A stretch of 64,000 nucleotides of DNA from Janthinobacterium rivuli (GCF_009208735.1 NZ_WFLJ01000019.1:1-64000), one strand, 5' to 3'. Shown: positions 17,620 through 30,043, counted from the first letter of the stretch. Program-made: numbers and translations. Notes: generated by a model from the sequence alone, not told the origin.

Positions 17620-20463
17620 ATGATCTACAAAAAAACCGCCCATCCATCCTTTTCACCGCCACGCATCGGCCTGGCCCTGGCCAGCGCCCTGCTCGCCCTG
17701 CCCGTCCTGGCACAGGAAGCGGCGCCCATTGCCCGCGTGGAAATCACCGGCTCGAACATCCGCCGCGCGCAGGCGGAAACGGCTTCGGCCGTGCAAACCC
17801 TGAATGCGGCCGACATTGAAAAGTCAGGCAAGTCCAGCGTGGCAGAACTGCTGCAAACCCTGGCCGTCGACAACCAGGGCTCCGTGCCCACCACTTTCGG
17901 CAACGGCTTTGCCGCCGGCGCCTCCGGCGTGTCGCTGCGTGGCCTGGGCACGGCTTCGACCCTAGTGCTGCTGAATGGCCGCCGCGTCGCGCCGTATGGC
18001 CTGGCCGACGATGGCCAGAAAGTGTTTGCCGACCTGAACATCATTCCCCTGGAAGCGGTGGAACGGGTGGAAATCCTCAAGGATGGCGCCTCGGCCATCT
18101 ACGGCTCGGACGCCATCGCCGGCGTCGTCAACGTGATCCTGCGACGTGACTACCAGGGCACGGCCATCAAGGGCAATTACGGCAAGACGAAGGACTGGGA
18201 CGGGCGCGACGCGCGCGCCGCCATCACCCACGGCTTCGGCGACATCGACAGCGACCGCTACAACGTGCTGCTGAACCTCGAATACAGCGAAAAGGCCGCC
18301 ATCTGGAACCGCGACCGGGCCGGGCGGAGCGCCGTCGGGCGCAGCGACTTGCGCGACCTGGGTTTCAGCGCGCAAGAGACGCTCAGCGGCGCGGGCGCCA
18401 TCACCACCAACAACGCGGCCGGCAGCGCCGTCAACGGCAATGTGCGCAATCCCGACACGCTCGACTACTACAACCGCGGCAACCTGGCCGGCGTGGGCTT
18501 TACGCGCACCTTCCCCGGCGCCGCCTGCGGCAACTTCACGACGCACCCGCAGGGCGACCCGGGCGGCGGCTGCCTGACCGATGCCGCGCAGCAGTACGGC
18601 CAGATCCAGCCCAGGCAAAAAAACATCAATTTCTTCGGCCGTGGCGCCTGGCAACTGACGCCGGCCCTGCAGACGTATGCCGAGCTGAATCTGTATCACA
18701 GCGAATCGCACTCTGCCACCACACCCTCGACGGTCAGCGGCTCGGTGGGCTACCCGGGCGGCCCCGTCAGCAATGCGGGCGTGTCGCTGGGCGCCGCCCA
18801 CCCGGACAATCCGTATTTCGGCACGGCGGCGCGGCTGCGCTACCTGGCGGCCGACGTGGGGCCGCGCCTGTCGGAAGTCGATTCCACGTTTACCCGCTTC
18901 GTGGCCGGCATCAAGGGCGCCGTGGCGGGCTGGGATATCGACAGCGCCCTGCTGTACTCGCAGAACAAGGTCTCGAACGACCTGGACGGCTACCTGCAGC
19001 GCGACGTGGCCTTCGCCCTGCTCAACCCGACCGCCACCAATGTGGAGCGGGCCAGCCTGAACCCCGCGTATGCGGCCCTGCCGGCCGGCAGCCTGTGGCG
19101 CATCGCGGAAAACGCGGGCCTCAATTCGCGCGAGCTGTACGCGGCCCTGTCGCCGCGCATCTCGAACGACGCCAAGACGCATATCGCGCAAATCGACTTC
19201 AAGGCCAGCCGCGAGGTGGCCAAGCTTGACGGCGGCGGCCTGGGCGTGGCCGTGGGTGCGGAATTCCGCCACGAATCGACGGAACTCAAACCCACCGCGG
19301 GCACGGAGCGCGGCAATATCATCGGCCTGGGCTACTCCGCCTACAAGGGCAGCCGCAACGCCTCGGCCCTCTATGCCGAGGTGCTGGCGCCCGTGCTGAA
19401 GAGCGTGGAGCTGTCGGGCGCCCTGCGCGCCGACCATTTCACCGACGTGGGCAATTCCTATACGCCCAAAGTGGGCGTGAAATGGACGCCCGTGCGCGAA
19501 CTGGCCCTGCGCGGCACCTTCGCCAAGGGCTTCCGCGCCCCCAGCGCGGCGGAAAACGGCGTCGGCGGCCTGGCCGCGTTCTCCACCGCCAGCGATCCGC
19601 TGCGCTGCGCTCTGGGCGTGGAAGCGGCTTGCGATCCGGCTTCCATCGCCGTCATCACCTCGCCCAATCCCAAGCTGTCGCCCGAACGTTCGCGCAGCTA
19701 TTCGGTGGGCGCCGTATGGGACCCGCTGCCGCGCACCAGCATTTCCGTCGATCTGTGGCAAATCCGCCGCAAGAATGAAATCAACCAGGAGCAAACGGAC
19801 ACCGCCATCGCCGAAGGCCACGTGGCGCGCGACCCGTCGACGGCCACCGGCATCGCCGGCGACCCGGGCGCCATCACGGCCGTGCTGGCCAATTATGTGA
19901 ATTCGGCGCAAACGACGGTGCGCGGCATCGATATCGACGCGCGCCAGCGCTTCAACCTCAACAGCGGCTATGGCAACCTGACCTTCGACTTGAAGTGGAC
20001 GCACCTGTACAAATGGCTGCGCACGGAACAGGACGGCACGCAGAGCGATTTTGCCGGCACGCATGGCAATTGCGACGTGTCCAACTGCATGGGCACGCCA
20101 GCGGACAGGGTGAACCTGGGCGCCACCTGGGAACGCCAGAACTGGCGGGTCACGGCCAACGTCAACTACCGCGCCCACCTCGACAACGTGCTGTTCAAGA
20201 ATGACCCGGACGGCTGCGCCACGCATTTCGCCGATGGCACGGACGCGCCGCGCGGCTGCCGCATCGCCTCGTTCACCACGGTGGACCTGACGGCCCGCTG
20301 GCTGGCCACGCCCAAGCTGGAAGTGTTTGCAACGATACAAAACCTGTTCGACAAGATCGCCCCGCTCGATCCGCTCACGTATGGCGCAACGGGCTACAAC
20401 CCGCTCGACTACGCGGGCGCGGCCGGACGCTTCATCAGTGCGGGGGTGAAGTACAAGTTTTGA
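17620..20463 (+). CDS. TonB-dependent outer-membrane receptor (TBDR 3)
   Basis: The 947-residue receptor has a signal peptide (ALASALLALPVLAQ, ending near residue 31), an ARVEITGSNIRRAQAET start of the mature N-terminus, and a plug with STLVLLNGRRVAPYG and ILKDGASAIYGSDAIAGVVNVILRR. Its barrel ends GVKYKF. The SNIRR motif places it in a different subgroup from the SSIKR receptors. ATG 17620 has a good CGGAGA box. It converges on tldD with only 35 bases between stops and no visible intrinsic terminator. Ligand unknown; no sigma factor, transporter or hydrolase partner is adjacent. Confidence 0.92.
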   Translation: MIYKKTAHPSFSPPRIGLALASALLALPVLAQEAAPIARVEITGSNIRRAQAETASAVQTLNAADIEKSGKSSVAELLQTLAVDNQGSVPTTFGNGFAAGASGVSLRGLGTASTLVLLNGRRVAPYGLADDGQKVFADLNIIPLEAVERVEILKDGASAIYGSDAIAGVVNVILRRDYQGTAIKGNYGKTKDWDGRDARAAITHGFGDIDSDRYNVLLNLEYSEKAAIWNRDRAGRSAVGRSDLRDLGFSAQETLSGAGAITTNNAAGSAVNGNVRNPDTLDYYNRGNLAGVGFTRTFPGAACGNFTTHPQGDPGGGCLTDAAQQYGQIQPRQKNINFFGRGAWQLTPALQTYAELNLYHSESHSATTPSTVSGSVGYPGGPVSNAGVSLGAAHPDNPYFGTAARLRYLAADVGPRLSEVDSTFTRFVAGIKGAVAGWDIDSALLYSQNKVSNDLDGYLQRDVAFALLNPTATNVERASLNPAYAALPAGSLWRIAENAGLNSRELYAALSPRISNDAKTHIAQIDFKASREVAKLDGGGLGVAVGAEFRHESTELKPTAGTERGNIIGLGYSAYKGSRNASALYAEVLAPVLKSVELSGALRADHFTDVGNSYTPKVGVKWTPVRELALRGTFAKGFRAPSAAENGVGGLAAFSTASDPLRCALGVEAACDPASIAVITSPNPKLSPERSRSYSVGAVWDPLPRTSISVDLWQIRRKNEINQEQTDTAIAEGHVARDPSTATGIAGDPGAITAVLANYVNSAQTTVRGIDIDARQRFNLNSGYGNLTFDLKWTHLYKWLRTEQDGTQSDFAGTHGNCDVSNCMGTPADRVNLGATWERQNWRVTANVNYRAHLDNVLFKNDPDGCATHFADGTDAPRGCRIASFTTVDLTARWLATPKLEVFATIQNLFDKIAPLDPLTYGATGYNPLDYAGAAGRFISAGVKYKF

Positions 20464-20498
20464 TCTGCATCAACGTGCCGGGCGTGTCGGGCAAATAC

Positions 20499-21959
<1,461 letters not shown>

Positions 21960-22027
21960 AGCTTTGCACTCGCTAATTATATTCAACTCATTCTCAGTAC
22001 CTGACAGCAACTTATGTCAAGTCCTCC

Positions 22028-22828
22028 TCACATAGTGCGGTGCGCCAGGGCCGGCAGCGACTCGCGCACGCCGGCCAGGAACACCAGGTCGATCTCGCCG
22101 CTGACCACGCCCTCGCCTTCGGGCAGCACGGCTTTGACTTCGCCCCACGGGTCGATCAGCATGCTGTGTCCCCACGTGCGGCGGCCGTTCGGATGCAAGC
22201 CGCCCTGCGCCGAGGCCAGCACATAGCACTGGTTTTCGATGGCGCGCGCGCGCAGCAGCACTTCCCAGTGGGCGCTGCCCGTCGTATGGGTAAACGCGGC
22301 CGGCACGACGATCAGCGCGCAATCGCCCATGGCGCGGTACAGTTCGGGAAAGCGCAGGTCATAGCAGATGGACAGGCCGACCCGGCCGAACGGCGTCTCG
22401 ATCGAGCGCACCTGCGCGCCTGGCACGATGGTACGCGATTCGTTGTACGACTCGGTGCCGCGCGTAAAACCGAACAGGTGGATCTTGTCGTAGCGACCGG
22501 CCGGCGCGCCTTGCGGGTCGTACACCAGCGTCGTGTTGAGGACCTTGCCCTCCTCGCCCGACATCAGGGGCAAGGTGCCGCCGATCAGCCAGATGCCATG
22601 CTGGCGCGCCATCTGCGCCATGCCATCCTGGATCGGTCCGCTGCCGGGCTGTTCCGCATGGGCCAGCTTGTCCGTTTCCTGTTTGCCCATGATGGCCCAG
22701 TATTCGGGCAGCACCACCAGCTGCGCGCCGCTGGCGGCGGCCTGCGCCACCAGGCGCCGCGCCGTGGCCAGGTTGTCTTCCACGGACGGCGAGGAAATCA
22801 TTTGTACTGCTGCCACTGTATGCATCAT
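22028..22828 (-). CDS. Nitrilase-family amidase (deaminated glutathione amidase-like)
   Basis: A 266-residue carbon-nitrogen hydrolase with the Glu-Lys-Cys triad visible: E42 in VVLPEYW, K115 in RYDKIHLFG and C155 in LSICYDLRFPELYR. The loop following the Cys resembles Nit1/NitA enzymes that repair deaminated glutathione, a damaged by-product of transaminases. That assignment is by family resemblance; other omega-amidase activities are possible. AGAGG lies five bases before ATG 22828. It starts 30 bases after yhdP ends and is followed by tldD 68 bases later, implying one operon. Confidence 0.88.
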   Translation of the reverse strand: MMHTVAAVQMISSPSVEDNLATARRLVAQAAASGAQLVVLPEYWAIMGKQETDKLAHAEQPGSGPIQDGMAQMARQHGIWLIGGTLPLMSGEEGKVLNTTLVYDPQGAPAGRYDKIHLFGFTRGTESYNESRTIVPGAQVRSIETPFGRVGLSICYDLRFPELYRAMGDCALIVVPAAFTHTTGSAHWEVLLRARAIENQCYVLASAQGGLHPNGRRTWGHSMLIDPWGEVKAVLPEGEGVVSGEIDLVFLAGVRESLPALAHRTM

Positions 22829-22858
22829 TGCCACCTCTTCTCCATTCGAACGCCTCGC

Positions 22859-25800
22859 CTATTTCGCCACGGCCTCCGCTGCGGCGGCAGGCACGGCGAC
22901 AGGTTCCAATTTACCACCATCGAGCTTGGTCACGACGGGCGACTTCCACGGGCCAGCGATCTGCATGTGGTAAGTGAGCGCCTTCATCACGGGGGCGCGC
23001 AGGAACAATTGCGCCAGGAAACTGCCCAGGCCAATGACGGGATTGACGGCCAGTGCGTACACGAGCGGCCCCGTGCCCAGATTGAATTCCGGGATCACCA
23101 CCACGTGCAGATTCGTCGTTTCATTGGCGATATCGGCCGTGCCATCCATCAGCACGGTTGCCGCCACGCCGTGCATCTTGAGGTTGTCCGTGCTCACCAC
23201 GCCGCGCTTGATGCTGGCGTTGGCCGTGATGCCGTCGAAGGCCAGGCCTTCGGAAAACACGTCGTGGAAATCGAGTTTCAGCAAGCGGGGCAAGGCTTGC
23301 AGGCTGAGCACGCCCAACAGCTTGGCCGCGCCCGGATCCTGCTTGAGGAACTGGCCCGATTCCACGTTCATCTCGATCTGCCCTGACAGCGTGGGAATGT
23401 CGAGCGAATACGGCAAGCCATTCCAGGCGATGTCGCCGCTCAGGCGGCCCTTGCCGCGGCGCACCGTGTCGGCAAAGCCGAAGCGGTCGAGCAACTTGCC
23501 CGCATCGACGATATCGAGACCGAAACGCAGGCTGGTCGTGCTTTGCCCATCCTTGATGACCCATTTGCCATTACCGCTCAGGGCGCCATCGGGATTCGAC
23601 AGTTGCAGCTTGCCCACGCGCCATTCGCGCCCGCCCGCGGCCATGGTGTTATAGGCCTGCAACTCCAACCGGCCGATCTTCTTGTTGAACAGTTCAAATT
23701 GCTCGGCGACGATATCGAGCGAAGGAATCGACTGGGCGCCGCTCTTGCCTTCCAGTAAACTCTTCACATCGTTGACGGCCGACTCCGGAATGATCAGAGA
23801 CGACAGGCGCGCCGTCATCTTGCCCAGGCCGGAAGGCGTTTCCAGCCAGGTCACGTAGCCGGACACTTGTTTCGCGTCGATATTGGCTTGCCATACATCC
23901 TTTTGATGCGTGGCGCCCACGACCACGTTTTCCAGCTTGCGCTCGCCCAGCATCAGTTCGCTAGCACGGGCCGCCATCATGTCCGGCACCACGTATTGCG
24001 CGATATCGGGCGCATCGTCGGTGGCGGCGCTGTCGGCCGTCGCCGTGCCGCTGCCGGCGATTTCACTGCCGACGGCAATCCAGCTGTCCACGTCCAGGGT
24101 TTTCATGTTGACGTTGAACATCATGCCGCTGTCCGGTTCCGGCGCCGGCACGTTCACGCCGATGCCGCCGCGCACCAGACGCCAGGCGTCCTTGCCCTGC
24201 TTCTGGCGCTGGTAACGGGCGGCGATGCCGGATCCCAGCGCGATGCGGATATCGTCCGTGCGCAGGCCCGCGCCATTGGCCGCATTGCCCGTCAAGGTGA
24301 ATTTCACGGGCAGGCTGTCGCCGGCCGGCTTTTTCAGGGGGGCGGGGAAATCCAGGCCCAGGCCCGTCAGCGGCGACTCGACGTTGACCACCACCTGGTG
24401 GTCGCGCGCCGTGATCAGGCCGCTGTAGCGGGCGCCGCCATTCAAATGTTTCGCCAGACGCTGCAGCACGGGCGCCGGATAGGTCTTGCGCAAACCGTCG
24501 ATGGTCATGTTGCCGGCGATTTTCACCTGAATCGAGCTGTCCGCCTGCGTGCCGCCAGAGATGGCCAGCGGCCCGCCCAGCAGGCTGCCATTCAAGCCAT
24601 TCAGGTTGACGCCCTTTTCATTGAACTCGATCTTGCCCTGCGCACCCAGCACGGGAGGCATGTCGTGGAACAGCACCACGTCGTTGCCCGCCAGTTGCAA
24701 GCTGCCCTGCACAGTCGATTCGAGCATGCGCTCGATCGGCAAGTGCAGTTTGAGGGCCAGCTTGGCGTTGCCCGTCGCCGTCGTTTCATCCGTGAAATGC
24801 TCGATCCAGCCCAGCACGGGGCTGGCCGTCACGTACTTGAGGAATTCCTGCATCGGCCCGGCCGCGTTGCCTTCAATATCGAGCAAGGTGTCGAACACGG
24901 TCAGGTCGGGAATCACGGCCTTCACATTCGTCAAGGCCACACCGCCCGTGGTGGCCGTGTCGCCGCGAATTTCCATGCGCGCCCGTTCAAACACGAAACT
25001 GCCCTTGATCTTGTCCGCCTGCGGCCACAGGGGCGCCTTGCCGGCCAGCGGACCGCTTTCGGCAAATTCGCCGGGCGCGTAATTCAGGGTGCCATTTTCG
25101 ATCTTGCCGGCCACGCGGAAGTCGCCCCGGCTACGCTGGGCGGGCGTGTCGGCCTTGAAGGGGAAATGCTCGAGTTCGCCGCGCAGGCGCAGGCTGACAT
25201 CGCGCGCCATGCCGCCTTCCAGTGCCCCTGTCAGCCAGTGGCGCAGGTGCTCGGGCGTTTGCAGCGGCAGATAGCGGCCGATGGTGTTGATCTGGAAATT
25301 GTCGATCGTGCCCGTCAGGTCGACCTGGCCCAGGTTCTTGCCGTCGAGCGGCAGGCGGTGTGTGCCTTGCAAGGCGACGCGCAAGCCTTGCTGATTGAAG
25401 TCGAGCTTGTCCAGCTCGACTTGCAACATATTCTCCGCTTCAAACGTCCAGCGCGCCTGCATGGCGAATTGTTCGAACGGCATGGCCGGTTCGCTCAAGT
25501 AAGTGGGCAATTGCAGCACCAGGTCCTGCGCATCGATAGCGATGCTGCCGCCCTTGTCGTTCGCGTCGATGCTGCCAGTCAGGTGGTCGAAGCCGGGAAT
25601 GGCCGGTGCGGCGGCCTGCGCGGGGCTGCTCGCCGTCTTCGCCACGGCCAGGCGCGCCGGCTGCGCATTCAGGCCCAGATCGATGAGCTTGCCGCGCAGG
25701 CGGTAGCTGGCCGGTGTCGCCATCTCGCCTTCCCATTGCGCCGAGAAATCCTGCAAACGCCCGCGCGGCGCCAGGGCGTCAAGGCGCTGGCGCTGCTGTT

Positions 25801-27040
25801 CGCCCAACGGCAGCTTGTCGGCCAGCGCGGCCAGGGTTTGCAAATCGAGCGACTTGGCCGTGATTTCCGTGCGCGCCGGCTTGCGCTTGGTGGCGGCAAC
25901 AAAACGTTCGGACAGGGTCGTGGGCGGCAGGCTGAGACCATCGCGAGTTTCCACCGCGAAGTTCGTCAGCTCGACCTGGTGCCCGTTCGCGCCAAAGGTG
26001 GGCTTGCCGTCCGGCACCTGCGCCGACAGCTCTTCTTTTGCCGAGATGCGCCCGCTGACCGACAGCAAGTCGAGCGGGGCGATATGTTCGGCCAGCTGCG
26101 CCTGCACGTCCGTCAGACTCACGTCGGCCGTGAAGCCGGCCAGGCGCGCGTGATCCAGGCTCAACCAGGCGCGCAGGGCGCCCTTGCCCTGGCTCAGCTC
26201 GAACGGATAGTCGAGGTAGCGGCGCCAGGCGGCCAGGTCGGCGTTCTTCAGGTCGGCGTACAGCTCGCCTTTCCACATCGACACATCCGAGATGCGCGTG
26301 CTGAAGGGCGGATGCGTGAAGTGAGCACGCACATCGATGGGCGCGGCCAAGCTGGCGGGCGGCGTGGCCTGCAAGCCAAGCCGGTGGCTGCGCCAGCGGT
26401 TGCGCAGCAGCAAGTTGACCTGGGTTAAAGCCAGCTCGGGTGTGCCGCGCGCTTCGTCCGTCCAGCGCACCTTGCCGTCGCGAATGATGATGTCATGCTG
26501 CGACAGCAGCCAGTCGGCGCCCTTGCCGTCGCTGCCCTGCTTGCTGTCGACCAGCACGCCGGCCACATACAGCTTGCCATCCGTACTGCGCCGCACATCC
26601 AGGTCGGGCCGCGTGATTTCCAGGGTAGTGAAGCGCACGGAACCGAGCACGCTCCACCACGACACGGTGGCCGAGATGCTCGGCAGGCTCAGCGCCTGGC
26701 GGCCCGCCTGGTCGCGCAGGGTCACGTCACCGAGGAAGAGATTCGGCCGCACGCCATGCCAGGAGGCATAGATACGCGCGATACTGACAGGGTTGCCCAG
26801 CGCGCGGCTGGCCGCCCGCTCGATATCGCCTTTGTAGTAATCGATATTCGGCAAGATGGCGTAGCGCAGGAATAAAAACAGCACGGCGAAGGCGAAATAC
26901 GCCAGCAGCACCAGTTTGATGGTAAAACCCAATACATGATGGGTGGCCAGGTTGGCCATGCGATAGGCGGCACGCAGCCGCTGCCAGCGCAGGGCCAATG
27001 GCACATGTTCTGTCACGCTTGCTTCTGGCGGTTTTTGCAT
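22859..27040 (-). CDS. yhdP: YhdP-family AsmA-like envelope protein
   Basis: A protein of about 1,390 residues with one N-terminal membrane helix (LVLLAYFAFAVLFLFLRYA) followed by a long beta-rich periplasmic region of the AsmA/YhdP type (TIGR02099-like) and an AsmA-like C-terminal segment ending in a short hydrophobic stretch. In E. coli, YhdP, TamB and YdbH bridge the periplasm and move phospholipids to the outer membrane. The size fits the family (about 1,270 residues in E. coli). The start is uncertain: the frame is open to ATG 27112, but the first 24 codons include promoter-like sequence (TTGACG), so I chose ATG 27040; ATG at codon 50 is also possible. Divergent from glnE. Confidence 0.9.
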   Translation of the reverse strand: MQKPPEASVTEHVPLALRWQRLRAAYRMANLATHHVLGFTIKLVLLAYFAFAVLFLFLRYAILPNIDYYKGDIERAASRALGNPVSIARIYASWHGVRPNLFLGDVTLRDQAGRQALSLPSISATVSWWSVLGSVRFTTLEITRPDLDVRRSTDGKLYVAGVLVDSKQGSDGKGADWLLSQHDIIIRDGKVRWTDEARGTPELALTQVNLLLRNRWRSHRLGLQATPPASLAAPIDVRAHFTHPPFSTRISDVSMWKGELYADLKNADLAAWRRYLDYPFELSQGKGALRAWLSLDHARLAGFTADVSLTDVQAQLAEHIAPLDLLSVSGRISAKEELSAQVPDGKPTFGANGHQVELTNFAVETRDGLSLPPTTLSERFVAATKRKPARTEITAKSLDLQTLAALADKLPLGEQQRQRLDALAPRGRLQDFSAQWEGEMATPASYRLRGKLIDLGLNAQPARLAVAKTASSPAQAAAPAIPGFDHLTGSIDANDKGGSIAIDAQDLVLQLPTYLSEPAMPFEQFAMQARWTFEAENMLQVELDKLDFNQQGLRVALQGTHRLPLDGKNLGQVDLTGTIDNFQINTIGRYLPLQTPEHLRHWLTGALEGGMARDVSLRLRGELEHFPFKADTPAQRSRGDFRVAGKIENGTLNYAPGEFAESGPLAGKAPLWPQADKIKGSFVFERARMEIRGDTATTGGVALTNVKAVIPDLTVFDTLLDIEGNAAGPMQEFLKYVTASPVLGWIEHFTDETTATGNAKLALKLHLPIERMLESTVQGSLQLAGNDVVLFHDMPPVLGAQGKIEFNEKGVNLNGLNGSLLGGPLAISGGTQADSSIQVKIAGNMTIDGLRKTYPAPVLQRLAKHLNGGARYSGLITARDHQVVVNVESPLTGLGLDFPAPLKKPAGDSLPVKFTLTGNAANGAGLRTDDIRIALGSGIAARYQRQKQGKDAWRLVRGGIGVNVPAPEPDSGMMFNVNMKTLDVDSWIAVGSEIAGSGTATADSAATDDAPDIAQYVVPDMMAARASELMLGERKLENVVVGATHQKDVWQANIDAKQVSGYVTWLETPSGLGKMTARLSSLIIPESAVNDVKSLLEGKSGAQSIPSLDIVAEQFELFNKKIGRLELQAYNTMAAGGREWRVGKLQLSNPDGALSGNGKWVIKDGQSTTSLRFGLDIVDAGKLLDRFGFADTVRRGKGRLSGDIAWNGLPYSLDIPTLSGQIEMNVESGQFLKQDPGAAKLLGVLSLQALPRLLKLDFHDVFSEGLAFDGITANASIKRGVVSTDNLKMHGVAATVLMDGTADIANETTNLHVVVIPEFNLGTGPLVYALAVNPVIGLGSFLAQLFLRAPVMKALTYHMQIAGPWKSPVVTKLDGGKLEPVAVPAAAAEAVAK

Positions 27041-27276
27041 CAATAAGCTAATAAACTGGCCCGGCGTCAAATAATGGCAAAAATCGTCTGCATTCGTGGT
27101 GCGCGCCTGCATCCTCGCGCTTGCGTCTGAGCAAAGCCTCCCTTACCATCGTTCGGAAGAGCACGCACTGCCGGCGGCGTTAGCGCCAGCGGCACAATTT
27201 TACCGCATCCCCCGCCGTTCGCAGCCAAGTTAAACAAGAACCTGCACGCAGCATCCATGAGACCCTGACCGACACC

Positions 27277-30030
27277 ATGAGCACACAGCCTTTGATCTCC
27301 GCCTCCCGTTTCTACCAGCGCTGGCTGGACGCCGCCCCCGAGCGCGCCGCGCAGGTAGCGCAACTGGTGCGCGCGCCGCTGGACAAGCTCGACTTCGCGG
27401 CCGCGCTGGCCGAGCAATCGAGCGCCGCCACGCCGCCGCTGCCGCCCGAGCGGGCCATGCGCCGCCTGCGCAACCTGCTCGTCTGCGGCCTGATCGCACG
27501 CGATCTGGAAGGCCAGGCGGACTTGAACGAAGTGGTCACGGCCATGACAGGCTTCGCCGATTTCGCCATCCGCACGCACGTGGATGCCATCATGGCCGAG
27601 ATGGTAGCCCTGCACGGCATGCCGGTCGGCGAGGAATCGGGCGAGGAGCAAGCCTTGATGGTGCTGGCGATGGGCAAGCAGGGCGGCGGCGAACTCAACG
27701 TTTCGTCGGACATCGACCTGATCTTTGTCTACCCGGAAGATGGCGACACGCAAGTCACCGCACCTGGCCAGCGCAGCCTGTCCAACCACGAGTTTTTCAT
27801 TCGCATGGGCAAGAAACTGATCGCCGCCCTGGCCGAGATCACGCAAGACGGTTTTACTTTCCGCGTGGACATGGCCTTGCGACCGAACGGCAACTCCGGT
27901 CCCCTGGCCGCCAGCCTGGGCATGGTGGAGCAATACCTGATCGTGCAGGGACGCGAATGGGAACGCTACGCCTGGGTCAAGGCGCGCGCCGTGACGGGCA
28001 AGCCGGAAGACATTGCCTCGCTCGACGCCATCGTGCGCCCCTTCGTCTTCCGCCGCTACCTCGATTTCGGCGTCATCGATGCCATCCGCACCATGCATGG
28101 CCAGATCCGCGCCGAGGTCAACCGCCAGGAGCGGCTGCACCCGGACCGCAGCAACAACGTCAAGCTGGGCCGTGGCGGCATCCGCGAAATCGAATTCCTC
28201 GCGCAAGTGTTTCAATTGATACGCGGCGGGCGCGACGCCGAGCTGCGCGAGCGTTCCACGCGCGCCACCCTGCGCACGGTGGCGGACAAAGGCTTGCTGG
28301 AGCCGGCCATCGTGGAACAATTACTTGCTTCCTACACTTTCCTGCGCAACTTGGAACACCGGCTGCAGTATCTTGACGATGCGCAAACCCATACCCTGCC
28401 CGCGAATGAGGCCGACCGCCTCATCGTGGCGCAGATGATGGGTTTGCCCGATACGCCCACGCTGCTGGCCCAGCTGGAAGCGCACCGCGTGTTCGTCGCC
28501 GGCCAGTTCGACGAGATGTTCAGCGACAAGAGCAGCGGCGCGCCCCCTGCCGACACGGGCATCGACCCGCAGACGTCGAACGACTGCGCCGCCTCCGACC
28601 AGCAGGAAGCCATCGAGGCGCGCTTCGCCGCGCTGGGTTTCCACGAGCCGGCCGCCTGCGCGCGCCGCCTGCTGGCCACGTGGCAGGCGCCGCGGCTGCA
28701 ATCGTTGCCCGAGGCGAGCCGCACGCGTTTGGTGGCCCTCGTCAATTCGGCCCTGCCCCTGATCACCGATTGCTCCGTGTCCAACGGTAACGCCAGCCAG
28801 CTGGCCACTCTGGGCCGGCTGCTCGATTTCCTGGAAGCGATCGCGCGCCGCTCGGCCTATCTGTCGCTGCTGACGGAGTATCCGCATACGCTCGAGCGCG
28901 TCGTGCGCATGGTATGCGCCAGCGGCTGGGCCGCCACCTTCCTCACCCAGCACCCGATCCTGCTCGATGAACTGTTAGACGAGCGCATCCGCAACAGCGT
29001 GCCGGACCCGGCCGCGCTGGCGCTGGATCTGCAGCGCCAGCTCGACGACGCGCCCGGCGACACGGAGCGGCAGATGGATATCCTGCGCGAAATGCACCAT
29101 GCGCAGCTGTTCCAATGCCTGGCGCAAGACCTGGCGGGCGACCTGAGCGTGGAAAAGCTGGCCGACTACCTGTCGCAGCTGGCCGACATCATCGTCGCCG
29201 CCACCGTGCAAGCCGTCTGGCAAACCTTGCCAACGCGCCACCGCGAGGTGCCGAAATTCGCCGTCATCGCGTATGGCAAGCTGGGCGGCAAGGAACTGGG
29301 CTATGTCTCGGACCTGGACGTCATTTTCCTGTTCGACGACGATGACCAGGATGCGCCAGGCCTGTACGCCAAGCTGGCGCAGCGCTTCATTACCTGGATG
29401 ACCTCGCACACCTCGGCCGGCATCCTGTTCGACATCGACATCGCCCTGCGCCCGGACGGCGCCTCGGGCATGCTGGTCTCCAGCGTGCAGGCCTTCGAGC
29501 GCTACCAGGGCAGCGCGGCCTGGGTGTGGGAACACCAGGCCCTGACGCGCGCACGCTTCTGCGCCGGCGACGTCAGCATCGGCAAGCATTTCGAGCGCAT
29601 CCGCGACACGATCCTGCGCAAGGAAAGGCCGGAAAACGGCCCGCTCAAGGGTGAAGTGGTGGCCATGCGCAAGAAGATGCTCGATGCCCATCCGCCGCGC
29701 CCGGGCAGCTTCGATCTGAAACAGGATCCGGGCGGCATGATCGACATCGAATTCATGGTGCAATACCTGGTGCTGCAGCATGCGGCGCAGTATCCGCAGC
29801 TGACGGCCAATTCGGGCAATATCGCCCTGCTGCGCCTGTGCGGCGAGCTGGGGCTGATCGACGCCCAGTTGGCCACCCTGGTCGCCGACGCCTACCGCGC
29901 GCTGCGCAAGCTGCAGCATCAGCTGCGCTTGCAGGGGCAAGACCTGGCCCGCGTGGAACCGGAGCGCGTACGCGTGCATGCGGAGAATGTCATGCGCCTG
30001 TGGCAAGCCATCTTCGGCGCCTCAGCCTGA
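27277..30030 (+). CDS. glnE: Bifunctional glutamine synthetase adenylyltransferase/adenylyl-removing enzyme
   Basis: GlnE attaches AMP to, and removes it from, a tyrosine on glutamine synthetase in response to PII status and glutamine. The 917-residue protein has the two nucleotidyltransferase domains expected: an N-terminal deadenylylating domain with GKQGGGELNVSSDIDLIF (about 133-150) and a C-terminal adenylylating domain with GKLGGKELGYVSDLDVIFLF (about 667-686), separated by a helical linker. In the first motif the usual GKLGGGEL reads GKQGGGEL, a mild substitution. Its target glnA lies about 20 kb away and keeps the tyrosine to be modified (Tyr400). The start ATG has no strong ribosome-binding site. 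Confidence 0.96.
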   Translation: MSTQPLISASRFYQRWLDAAPERAAQVAQLVRAPLDKLDFAAALAEQSSAATPPLPPERAMRRLRNLLVCGLIARDLEGQADLNEVVTAMTGFADFAIRTHVDAIMAEMVALHGMPVGEESGEEQALMVLAMGKQGGGELNVSSDIDLIFVYPEDGDTQVTAPGQRSLSNHEFFIRMGKKLIAALAEITQDGFTFRVDMALRPNGNSGPLAASLGMVEQYLIVQGREWERYAWVKARAVTGKPEDIASLDAIVRPFVFRRYLDFGVIDAIRTMHGQIRAEVNRQERLHPDRSNNVKLGRGGIREIEFLAQVFQLIRGGRDAELRERSTRATLRTVADKGLLEPAIVEQLLASYTFLRNLEHRLQYLDDAQTHTLPANEADRLIVAQMMGLPDTPTLLAQLEAHRVFVAGQFDEMFSDKSSGAPPADTGIDPQTSNDCAASDQQEAIEARFAALGFHEPAACARRLLATWQAPRLQSLPEASRTRLVALVNSALPLITDCSVSNGNASQLATLGRLLDFLEAIARRSAYLSLLTEYPHTLERVVRMVCASGWAATFLTQHPILLDELLDERIRNSVPDPAALALDLQRQLDDAPGDTERQMDILREMHHAQLFQCLAQDLAGDLSVEKLADYLSQLADIIVAATVQAVWQTLPTRHREVPKFAVIAYGKLGGKELGYVSDLDVIFLFDDDDQDAPGLYAKLAQRFITWMTSHTSAGILFDIDIALRPDGASGMLVSSVQAFERYQGSAAWVWEHQALTRARFCAGDVSIGKHFERIRDTILRKERPENGPLKGEVVAMRKKMLDAHPPRPGSFDLKQDPGGMIDIEFMVQYLVLQHAAQYPQLTANSGNIALLRLCGELGLIDAQLATLVADAYRALRKLQHQLRLQGQDLARVEPERVRVHAENVMRLWQAIFGASA

Positions 30031-30043
30031 GGCCGGCCCGGGC